NCBI RefSeq assembly: GCF_001659605.2
Contig: NC_035161.2
Coordinates: 8,336,638-8,400,637 of the forward strand
Source of the DNA: Manihot esculenta
Taxonomy: Eukaryota; Streptophyta; Magnoliopsida; Malpighiales; Euphorbiaceae
Reading direction: 5' to 3'
Length of the DNA: 64,000 nucleotides
The notes beneath the pieces are model-generated. The model saw nothing but the letters and a program-made list of their open reading frames with translations, searched no databases and had not been told where the DNA came from. Of the stretch, positions 35,001 to 44,481 are shown in pieces. Position 1 is the stretch's first letter, and each line of letters starts with the position of its first letter. A program made the position numbers and the translations under genes.

Positions 35001-37634
35001 CCACTGCGGGTACATAACTTCCCTAATAAAACCTGCCTCTTCTAGCTTCTGCACTTCCTCCCGGGTGGCTTGCTGCTTCTCTCTTCCCACTACTCTCTTC
35101 TTCTGCTTTACAGGTTTGGCCTCGAGGAGGACATTCAGTTGGTGTGTCATCACTTTGGGGTCAATTCCCGGCATGTCCGAGGGCTTCCATGCGAAGGTCG
35201 GCGAGTGACTTCGGATCAGGGCCATGGCTTCACCTTTTTGTTCTTTGGTGAGGCCGGCATTGAGACTGAAGACCTTACTCGCTTCTTCTTCTGATAGGGA
35301 GAAGGTCTCCAGCTCTCCAACGGGCTCTGTCCGGGCTTCCTTTGTCTCATCCCTGACCTCCAAAACTTCCGAGTCAAGCGCTTCTCCGGTTGAGCTCGGT
35401 TCCGTCACTGTGGCCAAGTATACTGCCCTTGCTTCTTCCTGGCTGCCCCGTACTATCCCCACTCCTTCCTCCGTTGGGAACTTGAGTGCCAAATATCTGA
35501 TGCTAGTAACAGCTTCAAAGTTGAACAACGCCGGTCTCCCCAAAATCGCATTGTAACTCAGCGGGAGCTCAACCACCAAAAACACCTCATGATGGGTGCG
35601 AGCTCTGGGCGCTTCTCCCAAGGTAAGAGCCAGCTTCACTTTTCCTTCTACGAGTACCGGTGCTCCTCCGATCCCCTTGATTGGTGCCTGGTCTCGGACT
35701 AGCTGCTCTTCCGGAATCCCCATCTGCTGGAACACTCTGTATGGCAGTAGGTTGACCTTGCTCCCGTCGTCTACCAAAACCTTCTTTACCCGATAATTAT
35801 GAATGACGGCTTCAATGACAAGCGCGTCATCGTGGGGCATCTGAATGCCCTGAGCATCTTCTGAGGAGAAGGTGATGGTCAGGGGAGAATGGTCAACGAT
35901 CTGCATGACTTCCGCATTGCTGGTCTCTCCTTCCCGGTTTCTTTTCTTGCCTCGACGGCTCATCCGTCCTCCCGTTCCTCCAACAATCATGTTGATGGTC
36001 CCACTGGACCCATCATTCACTGGACCACCTCCAATTCTTCTCGGCGTCTGAGCTGCCGGACCGGGCTGAGGCCTCTGCCCCTCCGATTTCTTCACAAAAT
36101 TCTTTAGGTGCCCCCTCTTTATCAATCTCTCGATTTCTGCTATCAACTGGAAGCAGCTGTTGGTATCGTGGCCATGCGTCCGATGATATTGACAATACTT
36201 GTCAGGATTCCGTTGGTCTGCTTCCGACTTCAAAGGTTTAGGCCACTGGAGAAACTCCTTATCCTGGACAGCCATGAGCACCTCGGCTCTGGACGCATTT
36301 AATGGAGTCGGTTTCTCCGGGACCCAAGGAGGAAGCACTCTTGGTTCAAGAACCCGAGGAGGAGGAGGCCTTTGATCCCTTCTTTCCCAGGCCTGCTTAT
36401 ACGGCTCAGGCCTCTTTCCACGCTTCTTCTCGTGTTTCTCCGGCCTCCCCTCCTCCGGGGCTTTCTCTTTTCCTGCCACCCCTTTGGCAAATCTACTCGT
36501 TACTAAGGCGTCATCCTGCCTTATATACTTTTCCGCCCTCTTCATCAACTCGGCCAGTGAGATCGGAGGTTTCCTGCTCAGTGAACCAAAGAACTCGGCA
36601 GAGGTTGTTCCCTTTTGCATGGCCTCTACCGCCCTTCCTTCGTCGAGCTCGGGAATCTGCAGGGCCTCCGTATTGAAACGGGCGACATACTTTCTGAGGG
36701 ATTCACCAGCTTTTTGTCTCACTGTTTCCAGATAGCTCGTCTTCCTATCTGCCGGCACCCCGGCTACGAACCGGCTGATGAAGCGGGTGGCAAGATCTCC
36801 GAAACTTTTAATGCTTCCGGCCTCCAGGCTGTTGAACCATGCCCTCGCTGGTCCCGAGAGCGTTGTTGGGAACACCTTGCACATCAGAGCATCTGACAGA
36901 GTTTGCAACTCCATGAAGGTCTTATAGTTCATGACATGCTCTCTCGGGTTACCAGCCCCATTATAGGCCGCCATCGGCGGCATCATGAACTTCTTGGGAA
37001 CGGTCTCCTGCTGCATTAACTTTGAGAAGGGAGAAGAAGTAGGCAAGGAGGTTTGACTCTGATCTTTCTTACCTAGCTCGGCTGGGAGCTGCTCTTTCAA
37101 CCTTTTCAGCTTTTGGTTCATCTTCTCATCTTCAGGGCTGGTGCTTTTGCCCAAGCTGCATTCCTCCTCCTCCGTTTCAGTTCCCGTTTCCCTGGTTGTT
37201 TCGGCGGAATAGTTGTCCGCCTCCTCATTTTCTATCAACTCCCTTGCCCTCCTCCCATGGATTCGGGCCTTCGGTTCTTCTTCTTCCCTGGCGTCATGGC
37301 TGTTAGTTTGGAGGCGGTCAGGGGTGGGTCGGGGCTCATTGGTTCTGGGTTCTTCCACCACTGGGAGTGTATTCATTGGGGTGCTAAGTCCCCTCTGTTG
37401 CATTATCTGCCCCAACCAGTGAGCAGTAGTCTGTAACTGGAGAGCCATAGTTTGAATGTCCTGGTTGGACAGGATCATGGTGGGAGTATTCCCTGCCAAG
37501 CTTGGTGAGGGATTAAGAGGAATAGGCGTTTGGTTATTCAGCGTTGTAGGGCTAGAAAAAGAGAACTGCTGCCCTTCTTGGGCAGAGCTCAAGTCATTTG
37601 GGGTGTTAAGGTTACTTTCTTGGTGGTTTGCCAT
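32058..37634 (-). CDS. Gag-Pol polyprotein of the Tat element
   Basis: One uninterrupted frame of 1858 residues from the ATG at 37634 (MANHQESNL). The frame is also open upstream through the primer-binding site into the LTR, but the first ATG past the PBS was chosen. Domains by position on the minus strand: Gag capsid about 36500-37000; a zinc-knuckle-like CQYHRTHGHDTNSC near 36160-36195; protease VLVDDGSKVNLL near 35750-35785; reverse transcriptase about 34560-35040, with YVDD near 34640; RNase H about 33950-34260; a second, plant-type RNase H (YVDGASGAEGSG) about 33480-33790; integrase zinc finger (HEGAG...CDVCQ) about 32970-33100; integrase core with WGID and SDNG about 32430-32910. The second RNase H places it in the Tat group. 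It appears intact, so the element may be autonomous. Confidence 0.95.
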   Translation of the reverse strand: MANHQESNLNTPNDLSSAQEGQQFSFSSPTTLNNQTPIPLNPSPSLAGNTPTMILSNQDIQTMALQLQTTAHWLGQIMQQRGLSTPMNTLPVVEEPRTNEPRPTPDRLQTNSHDAREEEEPKARIHGRRARELIENEEADNYSAETTRETGTETEEEECSLGKSTSPEDEKMNQKLKRLKEQLPAELGKKDQSQTSLPTSSPFSKLMQQETVPKKFMMPPMAAYNGAGNPREHVMNYKTFMELQTLSDALMCKVFPTTLSGPARAWFNSLEAGSIKSFGDLATRFISRFVAGVPADRKTSYLETVRQKAGESLRKYVARFNTEALQIPELDEGRAVEAMQKGTTSAEFFGSLSRKPPISLAELMKRAEKYIRQDDALVTSRFAKGVAGKEKAPEEGRPEKHEKKRGKRPEPYKQAWERRDQRPPPPRVLEPRVLPPWVPEKPTPLNASRAEVLMAVQDKEFLQWPKPLKSEADQRNPDKYCQYHRTHGHDTNSCFQLIAEIERLIKRGHLKNFVKKSEGQRPQPGPAAQTPRRIGGGPVNDGSSGTINMIVGGTGGRMSRRGKKRNREGETSNAEVMQIVDHSPLTITFSSEDAQGIQMPHDDALVIEAVIHNYRVKKVLVDDGSKVNLLPYRVFQQMGIPEEQLVRDQAPIKGIGGAPVLVEGKVKLALTLGEAPRARTHHEVFLVVELPLSYNAILGRPALFNFEAVTSIRYLALKFPTEEGVGIVRGSQEEARAVYLATVTEPSSTGEALDSEVLEVRDETKEARTEPVGELETFSLSEEEASKVFSLNAGLTKEQKGEAMALIRSHSPTFAWKPSDMPGIDPKVMTHQLNVLLEAKPVKQKKRVVGREKQQATREEVQKLEEAGFIREVMYPQWLANPVLVKKANGKYRMCIDFTDLNKVCPKDCYPLPDINKMVDSTAGFDYMSSLDAMSGYHQIPMEKTDEEKTSFITEDGTYYYRAMPFGLRNAGATYQRLMNKIFRNQIGRNVEVYVDDMVVKSSTFQQHTADLREVFEVLDQYIMKLNPAKCAFFIRGGKFLGYMVSGKGIEPNPEKVEAILNMPEPTCVRDVQRLTGRVVALNRFMSRSAEKCLPFFKKLRKVPNFEWTDDCQKAFTELKEYLNSPHVLSSPIKGEELLIYLAASEQAVSAVLVRVEEGEQKPVFYISKVLRDTEVRYSNIEKSAYALLLAVRKFKVYLEGHQGVVMTDQPLKKILRRPETSGRMLAWSVEISPYCLEYRPQTAIKSQALADFIAECSFNEEKEGSSSETPRKEGEGELSQEFSWKLYVDGASGAEGSGAGVMLKGPEGFKVCYALRMEFKASNNMAEYEALVNGMLVALEVGVTDLEVNSDSQLVINQVTGVYQARDPIMQNYLDKVKTIEAELTGRGVIVRFQRIPRDENEEADLLSRLSREELEQLPDEVYIQHVRTPAFKKANTTLQVEQSLTWISPYLKYLEKGELPEDKDEARKIAARAANYQVIRGTLYRKGKSSPWLRCVSPKEATRIMEEIHRGLCGAHEGAGTLANKIFRQGYYWPTVKKEAEEFVRRCDVCQRFANAIRTPATPQASISSPWPFSQWGIDILGPFPKTTGQRKFVVVAVEYFSKWPEAEAIATITARKMIDFVWGHIICRFGIPRVLISDNGRQFDCNTFKTFTTNMGIWHKFSSVAHPQTNGQTEVTNRAILQGLKKRLDGAKENWAEELNSILWALRTTPRAPTKETPFALAYGTEAVVPVELQIPTHRVQFVSEDTNGDKLRSNLDALEEVREEAQVRTAAYQQRAARYYNQKVRERSLKVGDLALRNLEATGKRAAAGKLAPTWEGPFKVTKVVKPGVYRIEDIQGNPEPHAWNIQHLKRYFP

Positions 37635-37694
37635 CGTGGATCTCAGTGGGTTTTGAAAGTGAAAACTCCGGTGATGAAAAGATCTCCTTCGTTT

Positions 37695-37710
37695 CCCACA
37701 GACGGTGCCA
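37695..37710 (-). other. Primer-binding site of the Tat element
   Basis: The minus strand reads TGGCACCGTCTGTGGG two bases inside the 5' LTR. This word and close variants recur in plant Tat/Ogre-type elements; tRNA-Arg is the commonly cited primer there, but I cannot confirm the tRNA here. The plus-strand Tat relic has a variant at 50906-50921. Confidence 0.7.
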
Positions 37711-37712
37711 AT

Positions 37713-38209
37713 TGATGATCTGAGATCCAATAGAATAGGGTTTTACAAGGGTTTATGTATTACAGAATAAGGCTTAAGTTTCCTGAGGAGGGGACTCCTC
37801 TTTTATACATTGTCTTGCTTGCTGGTGACGTGTAAAGGCCTCTCCAGGATTGGGCCACGCGTCTCTGCCATGCGGATTCGGAGGTACTAGGGTATCAGCC
37901 GCTTGCTCCATGCGTAACGGCCTCTGATTCTCCTCGTGCGTACGTTTAAGCGGATCTGCCAGGCTGTCTGGTGAATATTATTCTGGATCCTGGGTTGGGT
38001 CGAGAGTCGGGCCGGACGCTAGGCCTGAGAGGAGAGAGCATGCTTCGTGTGGGCTGGGTCGTTATGAGTGAAGAAGCTGGGCCGAGCCCGGTCTTGAAGG
38101 TTGAATGAGCCAGACTTGTTGGGTATATCAGATACGTGGGCCTCTATGTTATGGGTCTTTAACTGTGGTTAAGCCCCTGGTCCGGGATGAAAAAATTCAG
38201 CGGTCATCA
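37713..38209 (-). repeat. 5' LTR of the Tat element
   Basis: 497 bp, the same length as the 3' LTR and about 97 % identical by hand count. Followed by ATTTA (38210-38214). Confidence 0.95.
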
Positions 38210-38214
38210 ATTTA

Positions 38215-41199
38215 TAATTAGGCATGTGATGATTTTTCAAGTAAAATTTAAGAATATAAATATATTTTTCTCTAATTTATTTATATAATTGGTATATATA
38301 TATATACACGTGTATATATATAAGTGTGGGTAGCTGATGGGTCCTCCACTCCACCAAGAGAACGTCAATATCAAAAAAGTAAAGACAAAGATTTCCCCAA
38401 TATCTGAAATGTGCAAAACTTGTAATTATATAAGTTTTATTTTCTTGAATTATTATTGAGATTTTTTTTAAGAAAAATAAATATAAATTATTAAAATTTA
38501 ATTTGAAACTAAGTTAATATATTTATAAGTAGGGCGAGCATTTGATTGGTTTAATTTAAAATTAAACTGAATCGAATAAACTAAAAACTAAAATTTTAGT
38601 ATTTATAAAAATCGAATCGATTTTGATCAAAAATCGAATTGAATCAAACTGGTCTAATCTAGTTCGGTTTGAATTTTTAATAAATTTTTTATTTTTTACA
38701 CTTTATTTTTAATATTTTAAAATTTGATTAGAATATTTTAAATTTGATATGATCTAATCTCTATATTATTGAAAATAATATATTATTATCACTAATCGGT
38801 TTGATTTGATTTTTTTGATTTTTCTAATTAAAATCAAATTAAACTGAAATAATTGAAATTTTTAAAATTAAAAATCGAACTGAATTTTTAAAAAAATTTG
38901 ATTTCGATCAATTTTTTCGATTTAAACCGAATATTGCTTCTCATTATAAGTATAATTTTAAAATTAAGTGATTATTTCAATTTTGGAAAAAAAAACAAAT
39001 GACTTTTAAAGAAAATCTTGAATTTTAATATTAAATGATGTTATAGTTATATCATTAGAGTTTAAATCTATCTTTAGAAAATTATTAAAAAATAACTTGG
39101 AGAAACTATATTTCTAATTAAAATATATAATTTAACTTAAAATAATTTAAATGATAAATTTATTTAAAAATTTTGAGAGCTCATTAACATCAAAACAACT
39201 TGGAGACCTATTAAAGTGGTTGACTTACCAGTTAGTCTGTCTTCCATAGGGCCCCATTCAATTCCAACCACTCAACCAACCTAAACTCTTATTTTTTTTT
39301 TAAATATAAAAATATAATTATAGAAAAATATAATTTAGTCTCCATATTTGCAGAAAATATTTGTATCCGTCAAAAGTGTTTTTTTATGAAATTGTTTTTT
39401 AATAAAATAATTTATTTTCTATTATTTAATTTTTAATTAAAAAATAAATATATTAATAAATTTATATATAAAAATCTTAAAATATAAAAATAACTTAATT
39501 TTTTTTATTAGAAAATATTTTTTGTTTATAAAATTTTTGAATATTTTAAACACTAAAATATATAAAAATATTTTTTGAAAAAAATATTTTCCAAAACATA
39601 AATAGAGGCTTAAGCTGCAATTCTTCAATCGATTAGTAACATTAGGGAAACTTTTTTTTTTTATGAATATTATTACTTAGTTCTTTTGGTTACAGAATTT
39701 TGAATGTGGAATACGTTTTAAGTTATTTTTTGTGCAGAGTCCTATTTATAGGTCTGTGGTGAATATGTAAATAGAGAAATGAAGTTGTGTTTGGTAGTAT
39801 TCATCATTTATTAAGTCAACAAATCGATTGTTTTAAGTTGTAATTAATACAAAATCTTCAAACTTGTTCACATAGCAATAAAACTCCAAATCATATCCGA
39901 ATGTTGGTAAATAAAACTCCAAATCGTATCCGAATGTTGGTAAACATTGCTTCCCTTATCTGATTGGGTTAAACTAAACATAGATAAGCAGTTAAAGGGA
40001 ATTTAAGGAGAGGTGCAGAAAGTCTTGTGCAATTCGTATGGGTGTGTGTTCTTCAATATATGCAGAGTTATATGGCCTGTGTTATTTAGCCTCCGAATAA
40101 CATGAAATATGAGAATTCTAAAGCTGACATTAATCTAATTGTATTGCGAATGAGCTAGTTAATCTAGCGACAATATTAATATTTAGTGAGTTAAGTCAAT
40201 TTTTATGTTCATTTAGAGCTGTTGTAAAATTAATATGAACTGATTTGTCAATATTTTTTATTTTTTTTGAATTACGTCTATGTAATGGATTTTTTTAAAT
40301 ATATATAAAAAAAATTAAATATTTTTTTTTAGTGGGAGAAACTTACAGATTTGCATCAAATTTTATATTCTGTTTGATGTAAATAATTGGATATATAGTT
40401 ATATATACATAGAAAATTTGGGCAAAAAAAAAATATTTACAAAATGTATAGATAAATTTATAGAAGCTTCAAGAAATTGGTGGTCAAAAGGAGAACAATT
40501 TTTTAAAAATATGAGAACAAATTGAAATTGGATTAGTTTTGGACCCATTCTTTCTCTAGATGCATTCCCATTTCATTAAATTTAATTGAATTATTATTAT
40601 TATTATTATTACCTTTCCCATTTTCTGTGTTCTGCCTTTTTATCTTTTCCTTTTTCCAATCATATTTTATTGTTTCTGACAAAGCTATGGTGGCATATAA
40701 TTTCAAAGTGTCTCAACTCTGCATAAACATTACATGCTTCCTTTGGTTTAGAATTAATAATTCTGTAATAATATAATTTAATCTTCTTAATAATTTTTTA
40801 TTTTAAATGAATGAATTTAATTTTTTTGAATATATAAAATTTTTATTCCGAAATAAACAGAATTTTTTATGATTTTATAAAAATTTATTTTAATTTTTTT
40901 TAAAATGAATCATGTAAAACAATATGATTGAAAAGTAAAAAAAATAATTTTATAAAAAATTTGTTATTAAAAATTGAAAAACATTATTAAAAATATATAT
41001 TTTTAATGAATACTTGCATATAATAAATGAAAATGAATATATTTTATATTCTTTTTATTTATTTAATTAATTATAATTTTTAATATTCTAAGATTTAGAA
41101 AATAGAGTTTACGGTGGGTGTGTGAATTTTGATTGAGAAAAAATGTTTCCCTCTTATCCCTTTTTCTTTTATTGTCGTTCATATCTATCCATACGTACG
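38215..41199. other. AT-rich intergenic DNA with simple repeats
   Basis: No gene was seen. TA-rich microsatellite near 38293-38320. From about 38530 to 38940, repeated AATCGAA and GGTTTGATT-type words suggest an old AT-rich repeat of unknown type. A TTA microsatellite lies near 40590-40612. Otherwise low-complexity AT-rich sequence. Confidence 0.5.
39877..39942. repeat. 33-bp tandem duplication
   Basis: Two adjacent 33-bp units (39877-39909 and 39910-39942), each containing AAACTCCAAATC and TATCCGAATGTTGG, differing at one base (CAT/CGT). A simple recent duplication. Confidence 0.9.
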
Positions 41200-41484
41200 A
41201 ATGTATCAGGCTTTTCTCCACGTCAGGCAGTTATTTAATACTCCTGGCGCGCATACTGGTAAGACTGTGAAGTGACCGAGTTTGCTTTTCTACCTCTTGT
41301 CACATCACCGGATTAGACTTTTCTCGAATGAGCCTGCACACGTGGCCCATCTGGCCTGCTTTATGTCACCGGACATAAACATGCTGAGGTTGGTTTTGCT
41401 TGAGAAATATTTGATGGATTTTGGGTCTGCATTTTATTTTAGGGTCTGACTTTATTTCTAGATTCAGGAAACCAGCGATCATCA
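41200..41484 (-). repeat. Possible LTR remnant
   Basis: A GC-richer island in AT-rich DNA. It contains CACGTC, CACACGTGG and ends CAGCGATCATCA, which resembles the terminus of the Tat LTR (CAGCGGTCATCA at 38198-38209). No partner LTR or duplication was found. It could be a worn solo LTR of a related family or an unrelated sequence. Confidence 0.3.
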
Positions 41485-41929
41485 ACTTTTATAAATATTT
41501 TATTAATAATTTTTTGATATTTGATATTGTAATTTCTAAGCAGTTGAAGTAGATTTTCCCCATCCTTACTTAGCATTGAGCTGCTTTTGGATGGTTAGAG
41601 AAATTAGACTAATTAGATTTTTTTTCTATTAATAACCGATATTATTACAGATTTTTGGATGGTTAGAGCTGCAATAAAAAAAATGTCGTGTATGCAGTAA
41701 ATTCTCCAGTTACTGCATTGTCGTAAGCCCAAAACATCAAATGTCAAGTACGATGATGGTACCTGCGGAGATACAACCCAACTATGTTTTGGACAAAATG
41801 GACAAGTATTTTTTTTTTTTCTCTCTTCCCGGAGATAGGAATTCCTAAAAGCCATTTAGACAAAAAAAAAAAGAAAACGTGGTCTGAAAATAACTATTAC
41901 ATTTGAAAAAACAATTTTGGATGAACATT

Positions 41930-42571
41930 ATTTTTAAGGTATGAGATGCTTGATATTTGCAAACTGCTCATTAAACCTTCATATCATTCCACACATCTAC
42001 AGATTTTTCAATCCAAAAGAGCACTTGTAATTGAAGGAGATAGATTTAGCCATCCACGGTAACACTATTGTATTGCATCGTTCTTAGGTAGAGTACATAT
42101 GATTTATTTTGACTGAGAGAGGTTAAAAGCCATCAACAAATTTGATATTGTTCTTAGAAGCCAAAGCCATCCGCATTGTCTTAGCATGAGTGATAATTGT
42201 GATAATTGGATCCAGCGAGAGCTGAAACCAATAGTAAATCATGATTCTCATATGGATGCAACAGGGGTTAAAAAGATTTTGAAGATAGATCACTAATTTG
42301 ATTGACAGTCATAAGAGTTTTTCCGAGAAAGCAAAAGAAAATAAGTCGGAAGCGAGAAAAAATAAACATCTTCAAAGAAAAAGCTTCAATACCATATTAC
42401 AAAAATAAATCGAGAGAATGAGAAGTTGTATTGATCTCATTTTGTGGAGTCCTTTACATATATAGAGTAGAGCATCAGCTGAAGCAACTGAGCTGTATAT
42501 TATTCCATAATTAAACCAACTTCTTTAACTAATAAGTCAACCACCTGCAAGTTGATTAACCACCTGCTACA
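41930..42571 (-). mobile_element. Copia LTR with PBS and gag remnant
   Basis: On the minus strand, an LTR-like stretch of about 177 bp (42571-42395) starts TGTAGCAGG and contains a TATA-like CTCTATATATG. It is followed by TGGTATTGAAGC (42394-42383), a mutated form of the initiator-Met PBS TGGTATCAGAGC. Then, in shifting frames, come HPYEN, SALAGSNYHNY (about 42190-42260), TMRMALASKNNIKFVDGF (about 42130-42185), RCNTIVLPWMAKSIS and SVDVWNDMK. This is the order of the N-terminal Copia gag. Stops and frameshifts show it is dead, and the right-hand (pol) part is absent. Confidence 0.75.
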
Positions 42572-43416
42572 TTATCTCAATTTTAGCGAGCTGGGTTGGG
42601 GTAGGGCAAATCTCTATTTGTTTTGGTTTGGTTGGAAGTGGTGGGTGTGGAAGATTTGTTGAAGGCTGGAGGATTACGGGAGCTGGAGCTACAAAAGCGA
42701 CAAAAGTGGCCCCCCAACGGTCATATAAGAATGCGACCACCATGTCCATGGTTGGAAGTTTCTTCTATATATTCAACCAAACTGAAACTATGACCGCAAG
42801 AGCCCGCAGTTTTTGTCCTCTTGAACTAGGACCGGACCAAACCAAACCCAACCGGCAGCCAAGCCTAATGAAGACAATTTGAGAGCCTCCCAGAATATCC
42901 AAGTGAAATTCTTAATTCTTACAGTCAACATCAACTAAATGCGTTTTGGGAATAATATGCCTCACAAGAACTCCAACTTCTTATAGCAGACACTATAAAC
43001 CACTAAAAGCATGTTATTCTGCCAAAGGGCAAAAGAAAGACAAAGCAAACTGGCCATTGGATGAACACTAGATTAATAGAAAGCAGTGCAGACTTGAGCA
43101 ATAGTGAAGAAAACTATATCAAGAGAAGAAAGACTGAGACTTGTAAAACGAGTCATTTTTCAATTGGCAATTGTGCAACATAAATAAACCCATTCATATC
43201 CTCGCAATTCCATCCGACTCTATGAGCTAAAAACAGAATCATAAACATTCCTCTGTAGGAAACAAAGATACCGGGCTGAGACGAAAGGAACAAAATGATA
43301 AGACATAAAAAGCCACAAGTACCTTCAAAATGTCTCGGTTACTATATATGTATATATATATATATATAAAACATATCTATCAGCAGTTGATTAGTCCAGG
43401 AAGCATCAAGCACGAT
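42572..43416. other. Intergenic DNA and 3' UTR of the CID gene
   Basis: No coding region was recognised. The right part, next to the stop codon at 43417, is probably the 3' UTR of the CID gene. A TA microsatellite lies near 43345-43370. Confidence 0.5.
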
Positions 43417-44440
43417 TCAGTGCAAAGGAGTGCGAGGGATGCGAGGCCGAACAGGTGTCTTTGATGGGCTCACCCTGCATACACAACATAAAAGACCAGT
43501 CTCAGAAACTTCAAGAGGAAGGTTTGTGATATAAAAAAAGCAAATACAAACATAAAAAAATATAAGTTCTCACAAAACTACCTTATTGGCAACGATCCCA
43601 GAACTGCACCACTACAGTTAAGTGCCGAAATTGCACTCTCAGCCTGCCAGAATTAGAAAAACAGCATAAAAGACATTTCTTATGCACAGCCCCCAACTGC
43701 AGTAGAGTTCACAAAATCTAGTGCACACTCCAATAACAAGTCCACTAGATGGATTACAATTTGGTCATCCAAAAGTATTTACCAACATAACATACAAATT
43801 AATAGCAATCATGATGGCATTTAGATGATAGAATAGTTGCATTTAGGTTTCACACAGATATTTGCGCTCCTCATCTACGGCCTTATTATATACTGGGATT
43901 AGCCAACAAGAGTTTTATACATGTAGCTACTCCATTAGGAATGCAATGTTAATGAAAGTGAACCAAAAAGTAAAACCAAAAAACCTTTATAAGAACATCA
44001 CCTTCAGAAAAGATGTAACTATATAAATGATGAATCATAGTATATTAATGGAAAAGGCCGCCAGGAACCAACATCAAGAGAATGTAATATTACCTCAATC
44101 ACATAAGTTGAAGAGAGAATAAATCCAGCAAGAATTAAGAATCAAGAAATACAACTTAAAAAATGAAACTTGATATTTCAAATTTTAATGGTTTCAAAGC
44201 AACAGATGAAGTTCAAAGAGGAAAAACATGTCAGAGCCTTGAAAAACCATCAACGAAAAATAAGCAGTTTTCGTAAACAACTATAGGATAAGTAAAAAGG
44301 GATAGCCATCTTCAGACTAAATCTCTAGCTTTAATGAACTTATGCTCATTGCCTACATCCTATACCTATTACCTAGTTCTCAGTCAATCATCCAGTTACC
44401 TGCTGACTTCACTTCTAGTTAGAGAGAGAGAGAGAGAGAC

Positions 44441-44481
<41 letters not shown>

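Larger units (their letters stand above)
24825..38209 (-). mobile_element. Complete Tat-lineage Ty3/gypsy element (13.4 kb)
   Basis: Two 497-bp LTRs with TGATGA...TCATCA ends lie inside a perfect 5-bp target duplication ATTTA (24820-24824 and 38210-38214). Element sense is the minus strand. From its 5' end it has: LTR, primer-binding site, a long Gag-Pol frame with a second RNase H domain (diagnostic of the Tat group), a spacer with a 76-bp tandem repeat, an antisense spliced gene on the plus strand, a decayed copy of that gene module, polypurine tract, LTR. By hand alignment the LTRs differ at about 13 of 497 positions, nearly all transitions (about 2.6 %). With a rate of 1.3e-8 per site per year that suggests about one million years since insertion. 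Confidence 0.96.

Noticed and set aside
34948..37715. Numerous plus-strand frames of 60-124 codons
   Set aside because: Shadows of the long Gag-Pol frame on the minus strand.
38530..38940. Possible MITE or SINE from repeated AATCGAA / GGTTTGATT words
   Set aside because: No terminal inverted repeats, target duplication, A/B boxes or tail could be defined.
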